From: Neurospora crassa OR74A
Taxonomy: Eukaryota; Ascomycota; Sordariomycetes; Sordariales; Sordariaceae
DNA length: 64,000 bases
Reading direction: 5' to 3'
Assembly: GCF_000182925.2 (NCBI RefSeq)
Contig: NC_026502.1
Span: 1,116,001 to 1,180,000, forward strand
The notes below the pieces were generated by a model. The model searched no databases. It saw nothing but the letters and a program-made list of their open reading frames with translations, and was not told the DNA's origin. Position 1 is the stretch's first letter; each line of letters begins with the position of its first letter. This document shows, piece by piece, positions 25,300-36,185 of the stretch. The position numbers and the translations under genes were made by a program.

Positions 25300-27095
25300 C
25301 TTCCCTATATTTTAATAGAATATTTTTAGTTAGACTATTAATTACTTTAAAATAGGGTTCCTTCTAATCCCTCGGCGGAGGATAAGGGTATTATTTTCCT
25401 AGGGGGGGTTGTAGTCGTATAAACGCTATTACCGCTATACGGCCAACTTCCCCCTACGCTTTATAAACGTATATAATATCTATTTATTAAACTTTATAGG
25501 GTTATAGGCTTCGGCCGGCTAGATAGGCCGATTAATTTTTTCGGCCGTCCCCTCTTTATACCTCCTTTAATATATCTCTTTAGGGTAATAATAATATAGG
25601 AATTAGGGGGAGCGTTTAGTAGAACGCCCTTATTTATAATCTCTATTGTTAATTCTAATACTTTTCCGGCTAGGTTCTTATAAGGGGCGAACGCTTATAG
25701 CCTCTTAATGTATATAATAAACGCCTTTATAATTGCCTTCCGGAAAATAGGGCACTCCTTACAATTATATGTATAATACCCCTTCTTCCTATATAATTTA
25801 TAATAAACGAATAATTTATTATTATTAAACGGACAATTTATTTCGCTAAAATAATCTCCTTTATATTTAGCCTCGCTATAGCGGGCGTAGATATTATTTT
25901 AATAGTAGAATTTTACTGTATGTCCGATTCCTTAATATTTAAAGTATTACTAAACGTTACTTAAAGTTTAGAACGGTTCGTATAGGTATATACTACCGTC
26001 CTAAAGAAAAAGGTTATCCTAGAGGAAGTACACTACTAATATAATAACGACTTCTATAAGGAATAAGCCTCTATTCTCTCTATTTCTTCTCTTCTATAAT
26101 TGAACTTTAATAATAAATACCTCCGGGTTCCTCTCTTTTACTATATTCGAAATAACTTCTACTATAGTATAATTATTAACGCTATTCTAAAGTATACCCC
26201 GAACTAATATACCTACAATACTTATAGTAATAAAAGTATTAAGGCCGAAAACTTCTTTAACCTACACTTAATTTCGCTAATATTAAGTACGTATAAACTC
26301 GTTAAATATAATTATATAATCTCTAGTTATTAGTATCCTAATAATTATACGGACTATTAAACCGGGTTTCTTCTTACTTAAATAAATAATTAGGGTCGTC
26401 TTCGTATTTTTATTCGAATAATTTATAAATTTAATGGCAATTATCGCTCCTTTAATAATAAATTACTACTCGAAGTTAGAAGGAATAAACTTCTTAATAG
26501 TAGTAAATAATTATTAAAAAGTAATACCAATCTTACTCAAGCTAACTTTTACTATAATATTGGCCTAATGCTTCGGCGCTTTTTAAACGCCCTTCTTAAT
26601 CTCCTTTAAAATATCCTTCTTTAAATTATTAAAATCCTTCTTAGTAATAAACTAATCGGTTCTAACTTTATTAACTTCGGGTCGTATAAACCTACTTTTT
26701 CTAATATATACCTTCGCGAATTCAAAAAGTAATTCTCGAACCTAATAATAATCTTTAATCGAAATAGTATTGTAATCTATAGATTTATTTACTCTAGCAA
26801 TAAATTTCTTTAATATTTTATTATCTTCTTCCGTTTTATCCAAGGTCTTCGTAGTGAGTGCGGCTTCGGGATCGTTGCATACTGAAATTTCCGCGAGTGG
26901 GTTGTAAATGCTATTTTCGAATTTACAAATACTGCTATCGATAGCTATTAATAACGACGATATAATGCTATTGCTACGCTCGTCGTAGGATATCGTAAGG
27001 GACGTAAACGACCCTCCTAAATCGATTGCCGTTGTTAATTTTCGTTTTGGAGCACTCCTCGACCAGAAATCGGCGTTTCCGGTTTTAAAGCAGTT
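25300..27095 (-). pseudogene. LINE L4 ORF1: CCHC zinc-knuckle RNA-binding protein
   Basis: The minus strand reads toward a cluster of degenerate C-x2-C-x4-H-x4-C knuckles near 25770-25990 (for example YTYNCKECPIF), typical of LINE ORF1 (gag-like). The N-terminal part (26830-27090) is only lightly mutated and gives KRKLTTAIDLGGSF. I see no ATG upstream of that frame. The related open frames at 46911-47231 and 56659-56877 are the same region in L5 and L8. Confidence 0.75.
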
Positions 27096-27111
27096 TTTCC
27101 AACTTATTAAT

Positions 27112-29457
27112 ATAATTAGAATTATTATACTTATTAAGGCAGTCCCTAAAACAACAATTAGTCTATTTATAAACGAAATACTTATTTTCCTCGAGCAATT
27201 TACGAGTCTCCTCCTGAAATATTTCGGGTATATTGCGGGAATCCGAGCCCTTAGTTACGAATAACGAAGAGGAAGAGGACGAACCCTTAGCCTTACTAGA
27301 GGTATTCGGGTAAAATAATTAAGAAAATATATTCTTATTATCCTTATCCTTACCCTTATCCTTATACTTAGCCTTCTATAGACGCTAGCTATTTTCAATG
27401 CATTTCTTAGCTATACGTATAAAGGTTGAAAAATCAACTGTATCTTTACTGTATTTAAATAATAAAATATTCTAAATATTAATAGGGAACTTCTAATTAA
27501 ATTCCTACTTCCAAATATCCGCCGGGCGGTTATATTCTCCGGCTAAGCGTATAAAAGTATTATAGAAGTCCTAGAAATCCTAGTTCATCTAATACTAAAG
27601 TTTATTAAATTCGAGAATCGCCTTCTCTTTATAATTATAATTGTAATATTTATTCTTCAAATAATTAAGCAATTCTTAGGATATTTTAAAACAATAAGAA
27701 TCCAATCCCAAATATAATTCTAAATCCTAAGCGGCTTTACCAGCCGTACGATTCTTATTATATATTTTTTTTACCTTATTATTAAAAAAGTAATCGGCAT
27801 TCAATTTAAATTTATTTTAAATATAATAATACTAAATATTGAAGGTAATAATATCCTTTTCCTTCTTATTATAGAAGTATAGTAGGTCCTTTTCCTTTAC
27901 TAATAATCGGCTAATATTAGAGGTAAAAAGGTTAGAGGCTAGGGTACCCTTTCGTTTATTATTATTTAAATTATTATCCTCCGTACGCCGTTCGGAGGTC
28001 TTCTAAATAATTAGGTCGATAGTAACCTTTTTCTTCTACTTCCTCAAATCTATATTTTCTCTAGTAAGGCGGGTAATAACGGTATTTAAATCCGTAATCT
28101 CTCCCTCCTTTAAAGCGACCTCTATTCCTAATTCCTCTATTTAAACCTTAATAATAGTAAATATATTCTTAGCTATTAATAATTTACGGCGGATTAGGGC
28201 GAGATCGTACTTAATTTTATTTAATTCAATTAATAACTTAAGATATTCGTAGTATCCTTCGGGATCCGTTTAATTACAAAAACGGTTTAGGGACGGATTC
28301 CGGTCATTATACAAACCCCAATAGTCAAGACGGGAGTTACCTCTATTATTAGAATCGCTATCTCTACTATTATTATTTGCCTAACTACCTATAGTAGAGT
28401 TCAATTTAGCGAACCCGAAGTAGAATTCCTCTATTAAGTCGGCATTCTTTTTGCAAAGCGAAGTATTCTTGTAGTATAACTATTATAATTCGTCTATATA
28501 ATTAGTAACTATAGGGGTAGAAATACTTAAATTAATTAAGGTATTCTTAAAGAGAATTACCTTCTTCTAAAGTTGAAAGTTTTTATCCTTGGCCGACTTC
28601 TAATAATTAAGGAAATTATAGTATACTTATATATTTTACCCAAATTAATATTCAAGTTAATAGTAATAATTTAGTATTTATATTATTAAACGAATACTGC
28701 TTCTATAAGGATAATATACAACTTAATCTTTTAAAAGATCGTTTCCAAACCGGTAAAGTCCTAATAAATATTCTAGAACGTAGGCAGGTCTACTAGCAGA
28801 GGTCCCGTACGTACTTCGTTGTAATATAAATAATCCGACCAATACTCCTTATTAACAACCGTTAGTGGACGGAAGGTAAATAAAGGATTGTTACTCTTCT
28901 TAGAATAGTACTTCGCAATTGCACTAATCTTCGTATATAGGAATTCGTACAAATCTTCCTTCTTAAAAGTATAACGAATATTAGCTATCTTATTAGTAAT
29001 TTCCTAATTAAAAAACGCAATCGCTTCTTCGATATTATCGGATACCTCTTTACTGTTTAAATTAGATATATTTAAGGTCCTAAATTAAGCGTCCTATTTA
29101 TCCTTAATAATAATAATATTTAATAAATATTAGCGAAAAGCGTTATCCTACTCTACTACAAATTCGGGGGTAATAAGGATATCGTTGACATTAAAAGCAA
29201 CCTATTCAGCAGCAACCTTATCCTTCTAAGCTCTAATAACCTATTTCTAAGCCTTACTCGCTTAAATAATCACAGCGGCAAACACTTTTAACGTAGTACT
29301 CTACTTCTTTAGCGAGGCCTAAGCCGTCGCTTTTTCCTCAAAGGTATACGCTATCGTAGTATAACTTTAATAATACACTACAATTAATTTTACTTATTTT
29401 CTGAAGTAATAGGATATTTAGTTTCTTCCCTAGAAAGTATAAAATTGATCTTGTAAT
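27112..29457 (-). pseudogene. gypsy C gag region
   Basis: The minus strand around 27380-27730 reads as a retrotransposon gag domain through stops (for example DFYNTFIRLAGEYNRPADIW). The rest, up to the 5' LTR, is unassigned N-terminal gag and leader. L4 separates it from protease and pol. Confidence 0.7.
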
Positions 29458-29690
29458 TGTTACAAGCGACGTGGTCACGAGAGACAGAGCTTAACACGTT
29501 AATTCCAGGTCTATAGTAGAATCACAAGATAAAGAAGAAAAGAAGGAAACGTACAAAGGTGCGTGCAAGCTCTGGGGTTTTGACCTAGGGCTTGTGCGCC
29601 GGCCTAGTGCGCCGTCCCGGCAACGGGTCGGTCACGTGCCACGACTGTACGGTTTCCCCATATCAAGGCCTGTCCGCCAGTGCCGTAACA
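29458..29690 (-). repeat. 5' LTR of gypsy C
   Basis: This is a direct 233-bp copy of the left LTR, ending CCGTAACA and followed by the target duplication CTAGA. It is less RIP-mutated than the left copy, with more CpA and TpG retained. Confidence 0.92.
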
Positions 29691-31461
29691 CTAGAAATGG
29701 AAATGTTCTATCTATTATTTAACCTCTATTTTAATAAAAAGGTCCGGGCCTTTAAAGAAAGGTTTATTTAAATAGATTAAACCTAATCCGTTTAAGGGAT
29801 ACTAATTTAGGTTTTTAATTATATTTAAATATAATAATTTAAAGGTTAATTACCCGCCAATAAATTAGAGAATAGTATAATTAAAGCTCGGTAGGCCGAA
29901 GTATAAGTATTAATAAAAAAGCTATTAGTAATAGTAGTTAGTCCCTTTTTGGATTTAAGGATTTAATTTTTACTATTGTAAGTCCTAAAGTTCATAGCCG
30001 CCGATTGGGAAGAATGATTAAAAGATATAATAAATTGGGAATAGGTGTTGTACTATAATTATTACTTAATAGTAATAATAGTAAAATTAAAGTAATAGTA
30101 CAAATTTACTATTATTAATCTTACTTCTAGATTTAGTAAAGAGGCTATTTAGCGATATATAGTCGGTACGAAGAAAAAGAAAGGAAGACGTTGAAAATTA
30201 GGAGAAGACGAACAAGAATTGTACTTATTAATTAAAGTAAAGAGTTCCCTCCTTATTTAAGTTAGGATGGAAATTATTAGCCTCCGCGCTTTCCTCTATC
30301 GGAGGAAAGTATTGAATATCCTAACCCCTATTTACGCCTATAGATTTAAAAAGGAAATTTTCGTTTATATTATTGTAAATTACTTTAATACGGAGACTAT
30401 CTTCTAGGATAATTTAAAAGTTTAGTTACTAATAAAAGAGGAATTTTAAAATTTCCTCAACAACGGAATTAAAGCCGAAAGAATCTTATTATAAGCGTTG
30501 AGGCTAGGGAGGTTAAGACAATATTGTTTAGTAATTAAATTAGAGGAGGAGTAGTATAAAGAAATTGCAAAGTACTTTTAAGAGGAAGAGCGAAATATTA
30601 ATAATATTAGAATAAAAAGATGGAAATAGGGAAGAAATAATTATATTAATTATAAGAATTATTTAAATTGTAATTATAGTAAGAATTGAAAAATACTATT
30701 TAATAAACGTTTCATTACGTTTAAGAAGCCATTCGAATAATTTTATTATACAACTTTGGTTCGTAATAACCTTATAGTGTTATTAGACCTAAGTATTGTT
30801 TATAAGGGGGCGGCCGGGAGTATTAACGGTTATAGGGCTATTAGGAATAGAATTACTATTATTAAAATTGGAAATTATATAAATAAAAGTAGTAAAATTA
30901 CTATTACCGGATATAATATACGTAAAAGTAATAGCGCTATTACTAAAATTAAATATAACCTAAATTGGGTTTATAATATTACTATTAGAAAAAGAAGGGA
31001 TATAATTATAATAAATATCCCTTATAATTAATTTGTAGTAACCCTTCTACTAGAATTCGATAATATTATAACCTATAATATAAGGAAAATGTTTGTAGTT
31101 AGTAGGTAGGTTGTTCTACTCTAAATATATATATATATATATATAATAAATAAAATTATTAACGGTACGAACGAAGGTATTTAAATTGTAGTTATACTTA
31201 TTCTAACTACCTAATACTATAATAATAGCTATCGTTTAAATAGTGTTATAGGCGTTGTAAAGGCTAATAGGGATATCTAATATATATATCTTATAAATAT
31301 AGATATAAGTAGTATTCTAGGTACCGTTAATTAGGAATATAGAAGTTAAATAATACTAAAAGAAAAATAGAGAATAAAAGACTTACTAATTGCTAAAATA
31401 AAATAAATCTTTTTAGTAATAATTTTATAAAAGGCGTTAGGGGAATTAAATTTATTATTAA
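29691..31461 (+). mobile_element. LINE L3, second segment: ORF2 C-terminus and 3' UTR start
   Basis: It resumes exactly after gypsy C with the duplicated CTAGA; the L6 copy at 41500 shows the joined arrangement. It reads on to the ORF2 C-terminus with SLRAFLYRRKV near 30280 and LRLGRLRQY near 30500, then the untranslated region. The open frame 30756-31031 (91 codons) is in that untranslated region and lies in a Ser/Thr/Asn-rich stretch; I do not regard it as a gene. LINE L5 interrupts this segment at 31461. Confidence 0.85.
31447..31461. repeat. Target-site duplication of LINE L5, left
   Basis: TAAATTTATTATTAA is repeated exactly at 47267-47281. Confidence 0.85.
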
Positions 31462-34400
31462 TTAATAGTCTTATTCCCTATACTATAACTATAGCGCTTT
31501 ATTGGTATAGGGTCCTTCTCTAGTTCTCTAGAGGGGAAAAGCGTACAGTATTAAGCACCGCCGGATAAAAACCCCTAGCTCTATCTCGGTTGTAATTCTC
31601 TATACCGCTCCTACTTTACTTATAGTTATAATAATTCTCACCTACTACTACAACGAACTAATCTCATCTCTCCTACCGCTATTTTATTCTAATTCTAAAA
31701 TAATAAAAATAATAGGAATAAAACCGGACTAGGCGTATTACTTCCTTTACTACCCCTCTATTTTACTCCCTACTGCTCCTTCCTCCACCCTCTCCTTACT
31801 TCCCTATCCTATTTTCCCATTTATTACTCTACTTCTCCGCTTCCTTATCCTATTTATAAATACCTCCGCTCTATTATTTATTCTATTACCGTACAGATCC
31901 ACCTTTATTTACAATAGTATAAAGACCCCCTTCCCTTATTTATATAATCCCCTATATAACGCCCCTTCTTAATCCTCCTTCTCCTTCTTCCCTATTGTAA
32001 CTTCTAATAAAATAATTTCCTCCGGTTATTATCGCCCTAATTTAATCGATTTAACTTCTAATATAGAGGGTCCCTCCCTTAGTATATTCTTAGGCCTTAT
32101 ATCCTTTATAATTTTATTTTTAGAATTTATATTCTTTATTTATAACCTTTATAATTTCCTTAATAATCATCCTCCTCCGAACTAGTATAGCTTCCTTCTT
32201 CGTCCTCCTTAACCCTTATATAAATTTAATTAATATTATTCGTAAGATTCTTTACTTTTACTATATTTTAAATTTTACTTCCGTCCTACGTTTTAATAAT
32301 AAATTTAATCCCTTTAATAACTTCTATAAAATTATTATTAAAAAGATTTACTTTATTTTTTAATTAGTAGGTTCCCTATCCTCTATATTTCCTTCCCTTT
32401 ATTAGTATTTAACTTCTATCCTAATTAGTAGTACTTAAAACGCTACCTACGTTTATACTTATAAAATATATATATTAAACATTTCCTTCAGGTTTTATAA
32501 TACCTATAATACTATTTAAATGATAATTATTACTATAATATTAAATAGTTAAGATAGGTTCGAATATAATTTAAATACCTTTATTCGTATTATTAATAAT
32601 TTTGTCCGTTGTATATATATTCGTTCAGAGTAGGACAAACTGCCTATTAACTACAAATATTTTCCCTACGCTATTAACTATAATATTACTAAATTTTAGT
32701 AAAAGGGTTATTATAAATCAATTATAAGGAATACTTATTATAATTTTATCCCTTCTCTTCCTAGTAGTAATACTATAAATTTAATTTAAATTACATTTAA
32801 TTCTAATAGTAGTATAGTTACACTTTTACGTATTATATTTAATAATAGTAATTTCGTTATTCTTATTCGTATAGTCTCTAATTTTAATAATAGTAATTCC
32901 GTTCTTAATAACCCTATAACTATTAATACTCCTAGTTACCCCTTTATAGATAATAATTAAGTTTAATAGCGCTATAAAGTCATTATAAATTAAATTCGTA
33001 TAATTGAATTATTTAAATAGCTTTTTAAATACAATTAAACGCTTATTAAATAATATTCTTCGGTTCTTACTATAATTACAATTTAAATAACTCCTATAAT
33101 TAATATAATTATCTCCTCCCTATTCCTATCCTTTTATTCCTATATTATTAATATTCTATATTCTTCTTAAAAATACCTTACAACCTCCTTATATTACTCC
33201 TCTTCTAATTTGACTATTAAATAATATTCTTTTAACCTTCCTAACCTTAATACCTATAATAGGATTCTTTTATTTTTAATTCTATTGTTTAGGAATTCTT
33301 AGAATTCTTCTTTTATTAGTAATTAAATTTCTAAGTTCGTTTAAAAGTCGGTATCTATATTAAAACAATTTAAGATAATATAAATAAAGGTCTCCTTTTC
33401 GAATCTATAAGCGTAAATAGGGGTTAAGACGTTTAATACTTTCCTCCGGTAGAGGAAGGCCCGAAGGCTAATAATTTCCATCCTAACTTAAATAAGGAAG
33501 GAGCTCTTCGCTTTGATTAATAGGTATAATTCTTCCTTATCTTTTTCTAATTCTCAACATCTTCCTTTCTTCTTCTTTGTACTAACTATATATTATTAAA
33601 TAGCCTCTCTACTAAATTTAAAGGTAAAATTAATAATAGTAAATTTGTATTATTACCTTAATTTTATTATTACTATTATTAAATAGTAATTATAGTATAA
33701 TACCTATTCCTAATTCATTATATCTTTTAATTATTCCTCCTAATCGGCGGTTATTAACTTTAGGACCTATAATAGTAATAGTAAGGTCCCTAATTCCAGA
33801 GGGGGACTAACTACTATTATTAATAATTTCTCTATTAATATTTATAATTTAGCCTATTAAACCTTAACTATACTACTTTTTAATTTATTAGTAAATAATT
33901 AACCTCTTAATTATTATATTTAAATATAATTAGAAACCTAAACTATTATCCCCCGGACGAACCGAGCTTAATCCATCCGGATAAACCTTTTTTTAAAAAT
34001 TCGGACTCTTTTATTAAAGTAGAAGTTGAATAATAGGTAAAATATTTCTATCTCTAAGTTTCTTACTAGCGTAGCTTTATACGCCCCAATAATAATTTTT
34101 AAATACTTAATTTAATATTTTACCAACCCAATTACAATCCTTCGTAATTTTCTATAAATTTTAATTAATTAGTAAAATACCGAAGCTCTATATATAATAA
34201 TACCATAAATATATTTAATATATATTTCCCTTACTTAAGTAAAGGAGTAACCCTATATCTTCGCTACTAATCTCGTAAATATATTCATCTAAATTATAAT
34301 TTCTTATTTTACTACTTTTATATAAACCCTATAATTAAGTTTACGGTCTAATTAAACCCCTAGGAATTACATCAATTCTATTAGTTAAAGTATAATATCC

Positions 34401-35461
34401 CCGAATTAGAAAATTTCCGTCCTTAGTACCTTCGTCTATATGAAATATATTAATTCCGTTTTAATTACTTTAAATTCTATACCTCTCGCCCCTACCTATT
34501 CTAAATAATCCTCCTATACTACTTATAGTATCTAACAATTTTCTTTAATAACACGGGCTACCGCTATAATATTAATATTATCTACGAAACCGACTATAAT
34601 TATATTCGAGATTATTACTAACTTCTAATATAATAGGGTAATAAAGAGAGTAAATAAAATAGGAGAGAGGGGAGAGCCTTATAATACGCTTATGATAATG
34701 ATATAAGGGCGGGATATTTTATTATCGAAAAAAAATAAACCTCTTCTTTTAGCAACGAAGTTCGTTACTTACTTAATAATTTATATTAGAAATTATATTT
34801 CCTATGGAGTATATAAAAGCTACCTATAATTAACTCTATTGAACGCTCTCTTCAAATCTAAAATTATAAAGGATATTATAGCTTTAAATTTCTAAACTAT
34901 ATATATTATATTAATAACTACCCGGACTATAAATTCTATTAAATAACCTACCTAATTACCTATTTAACCCTCTAATAGGAGGTTAAACTTTTTGACTACC
35001 TATATAAATCTCTTAATTATAAATATTTTAAACATTTCTCCTACATTATTAAATAGTAATATCGGCCTCTATACGCCTACTAACTTCTATTAGGTAATAT
35101 TCTTTCTAAACTTCTTAAGGACAATTACCTTCGTATCTTTAAACTACTATAGGAAATAGCCGAATCGGAGGCTAATAAATATTAAATATACTATAATTTA
35201 CTACAATAATTACCTATATAATTTTAAAAATCTATTTAAATATTAATCGATCCTAAGAGCCTTATTAAGCACTATCCGGGAAAGTATATCCTAAATATCC
35301 TCTTTATTAATTAATTCGCTAGTAACTATCGGGTTAATACTTTCTAATAATTCGGTCCAATTTAATAAATAATTTATTAAGACTTCTACCTTTAGGAAAA
35401 AACGGTTAGTAAAAATCTCGGCCTTACTACTATAATTTCTAATTTCTATTACCCCTTTATA
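31462..35461 (-). mobile_element. LINE L5, 3' part (UTR, ORF2 RT)
   Basis: The 3' terminus is at the left (GTCTTATTCCC at 31468). On the minus strand it contains the untranslated region, the ORF2 C-terminus (near 33200), RT with FVDNINI near 34570 and the pre-RT segment EIFTNRFF near 35410. Similarity to L4 and L8 stops abruptly at 35461, after ACCCCTTTATA. The remainder of the same copy lies at 44047-44819 and 45303-47266. The open frame at 35291-35530 crosses this junction and is chimeric. Confidence 0.88.
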
Positions 35462-36042
35462 CCATAGCGGAAAAATATGGCTGGCGTCTAGCGTAGACGG
35501 GGGGTTCTGCACCAGATATTTGATCTGCACCAGATTTCACAGCTGGGCCAGACGATTTCATCTGGTCCAGACGACTGAGGGGAGCATTTGATTGGCTGAG
35601 AGGTCTTCTCCCTTTTCCCCTCTGAAGCAGTGCGCTAAGTGTTCAAATTTCAGCAATCCTTTACAGCGAAGTCTATCAAGTGCACGGACCATGTCAAGGA
35701 AGCTGCTGATTGTGACAGCTAATGTCAATGGGATGGTGATGTCTTACAGCAGTCATGCTCGCGCGCACGGACCGCCCATTCAATCAACCCTGCACGCCAG
35801 GCAATTACAACACCTATGCGCTGTAACAATACGCCAAGTCCGACGCACCTAAAGCGCGCACAATTGAAGCCATCACGAAATCACAACACCACGCAGTACG
35901 CAATCGCACCGCACCGCACATCACAAAGACAAATGCAACAAGATAAACCACGAAGACAACGAAATGCGACACGTAGCAATGCACACAGAACAATTGGACA
36001 ATCCGTTATTTTCATTCGCACTATAGAAGCAAGACATCGGGC
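35462..36042. other. Left part of GC-balanced island, no confident gene
   Basis: Base composition changes at once from RIP-type AT-rich to balanced, with normal CpA and TpG. Two plus-strand frames (35592-35852 and 35816-36046) overlap in different phases and show no domain. I do not support either. A CTGNNCCAGA repeat cluster lies at 35507-35571, and 35820-36000 is A/C-rich. Confidence 0.55.
35507..35571 (+). repeat. Four-copy CTGNNCCAGA direct repeat
   Basis: CTGCACCAGA at 35507 and 35525, CTGGGCCAGA at 35543 and CTGGTCCAGA at 35562: spacing is 18, 18 and 19 bp. It lies within 50-110 bp of the LINE/island junction. Confidence 0.8.
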
Positions 36043-36085
36043 CTAATAGAGGTAGTCTTGGTGACAGTAATCGTGACAGGTGCAA

Positions 36086-36185
36086 NNNNNNNNNNNNNNN
36101 NNNNNNNNNNNNNNNNNNNNNNNNNNNNNNNNNNNNNNNNNNNNNNNNNNNNNNNNNNNNNNNNNNNNNNNNNNNNNNNNNNNNN
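36086..36185. other. Assembly gap (100 N)
   Basis: A run of exactly 100 N, so its true length is unknown. It removes the 3' end of the island gene. Confidence 0.99.

Larger units (their letters stand above)
20170..27098 (-). mobile_element. Full-length LINE L4 inside gypsy C
   Basis: It is 6.93 kb long and flanked by a 13-bp target duplication. On the minus strand it runs from the 5' end (complement of GGTTTTAAAGCAG near 27080) through ORF1, ORF2 and a long 3' untranslated region to the hairpin terminus GGGAATAAGAC and a short TAT repeat tail at 20177. Its length agrees within a base or two with L8 (50088-57015), so both appear full length. All frames are broken by RIP except near the 5' tip. 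Confidence 0.92.
15340..29690 (-). mobile_element. Complete Ty3/gypsy chromovirus C with nested LINE
   Basis: Two 233-bp LTRs, a 5-bp target duplication (CTAGA at 15335-15339 and 29691-29695) and a polypurine tract next to the left LTR define the insertion, which splits LINE L3. On the minus strand the order is gag (about 27380-27730), LINE L4 (20170-27098), protease (about 19640-19930), RT, RNase H, integrase and chromodomain. Without L4 the element is about 7.4 kb. The two LTRs differ at about 18 positions by eye and all are transitions, as RIP gives. The interior is far more damaged than the LTRs. No intact frame is left. Confidence 0.92.

Noticed and set aside
30756-31031. 91-codon frame in LINE L3
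   Set aside because: It lies after the ORF2 C-terminus in a Ser/Thr/Asn-rich untranslated stretch and is broken in the L1 and L6 copies. There is no domain.
31120-31145. AT dinucleotide run as a possible CRISPR-like or centromeric repeat
   Set aside because: It is a simple TA microsatellite in the LINE untranslated region, also seen at 42890. There is no spacer structure.
35291-35530. 79-codon minus-strand frame
   Set aside because: It crosses the LINE/island junction. Its LINE half is ORF2 pre-RT sequence and its first codons are island DNA.
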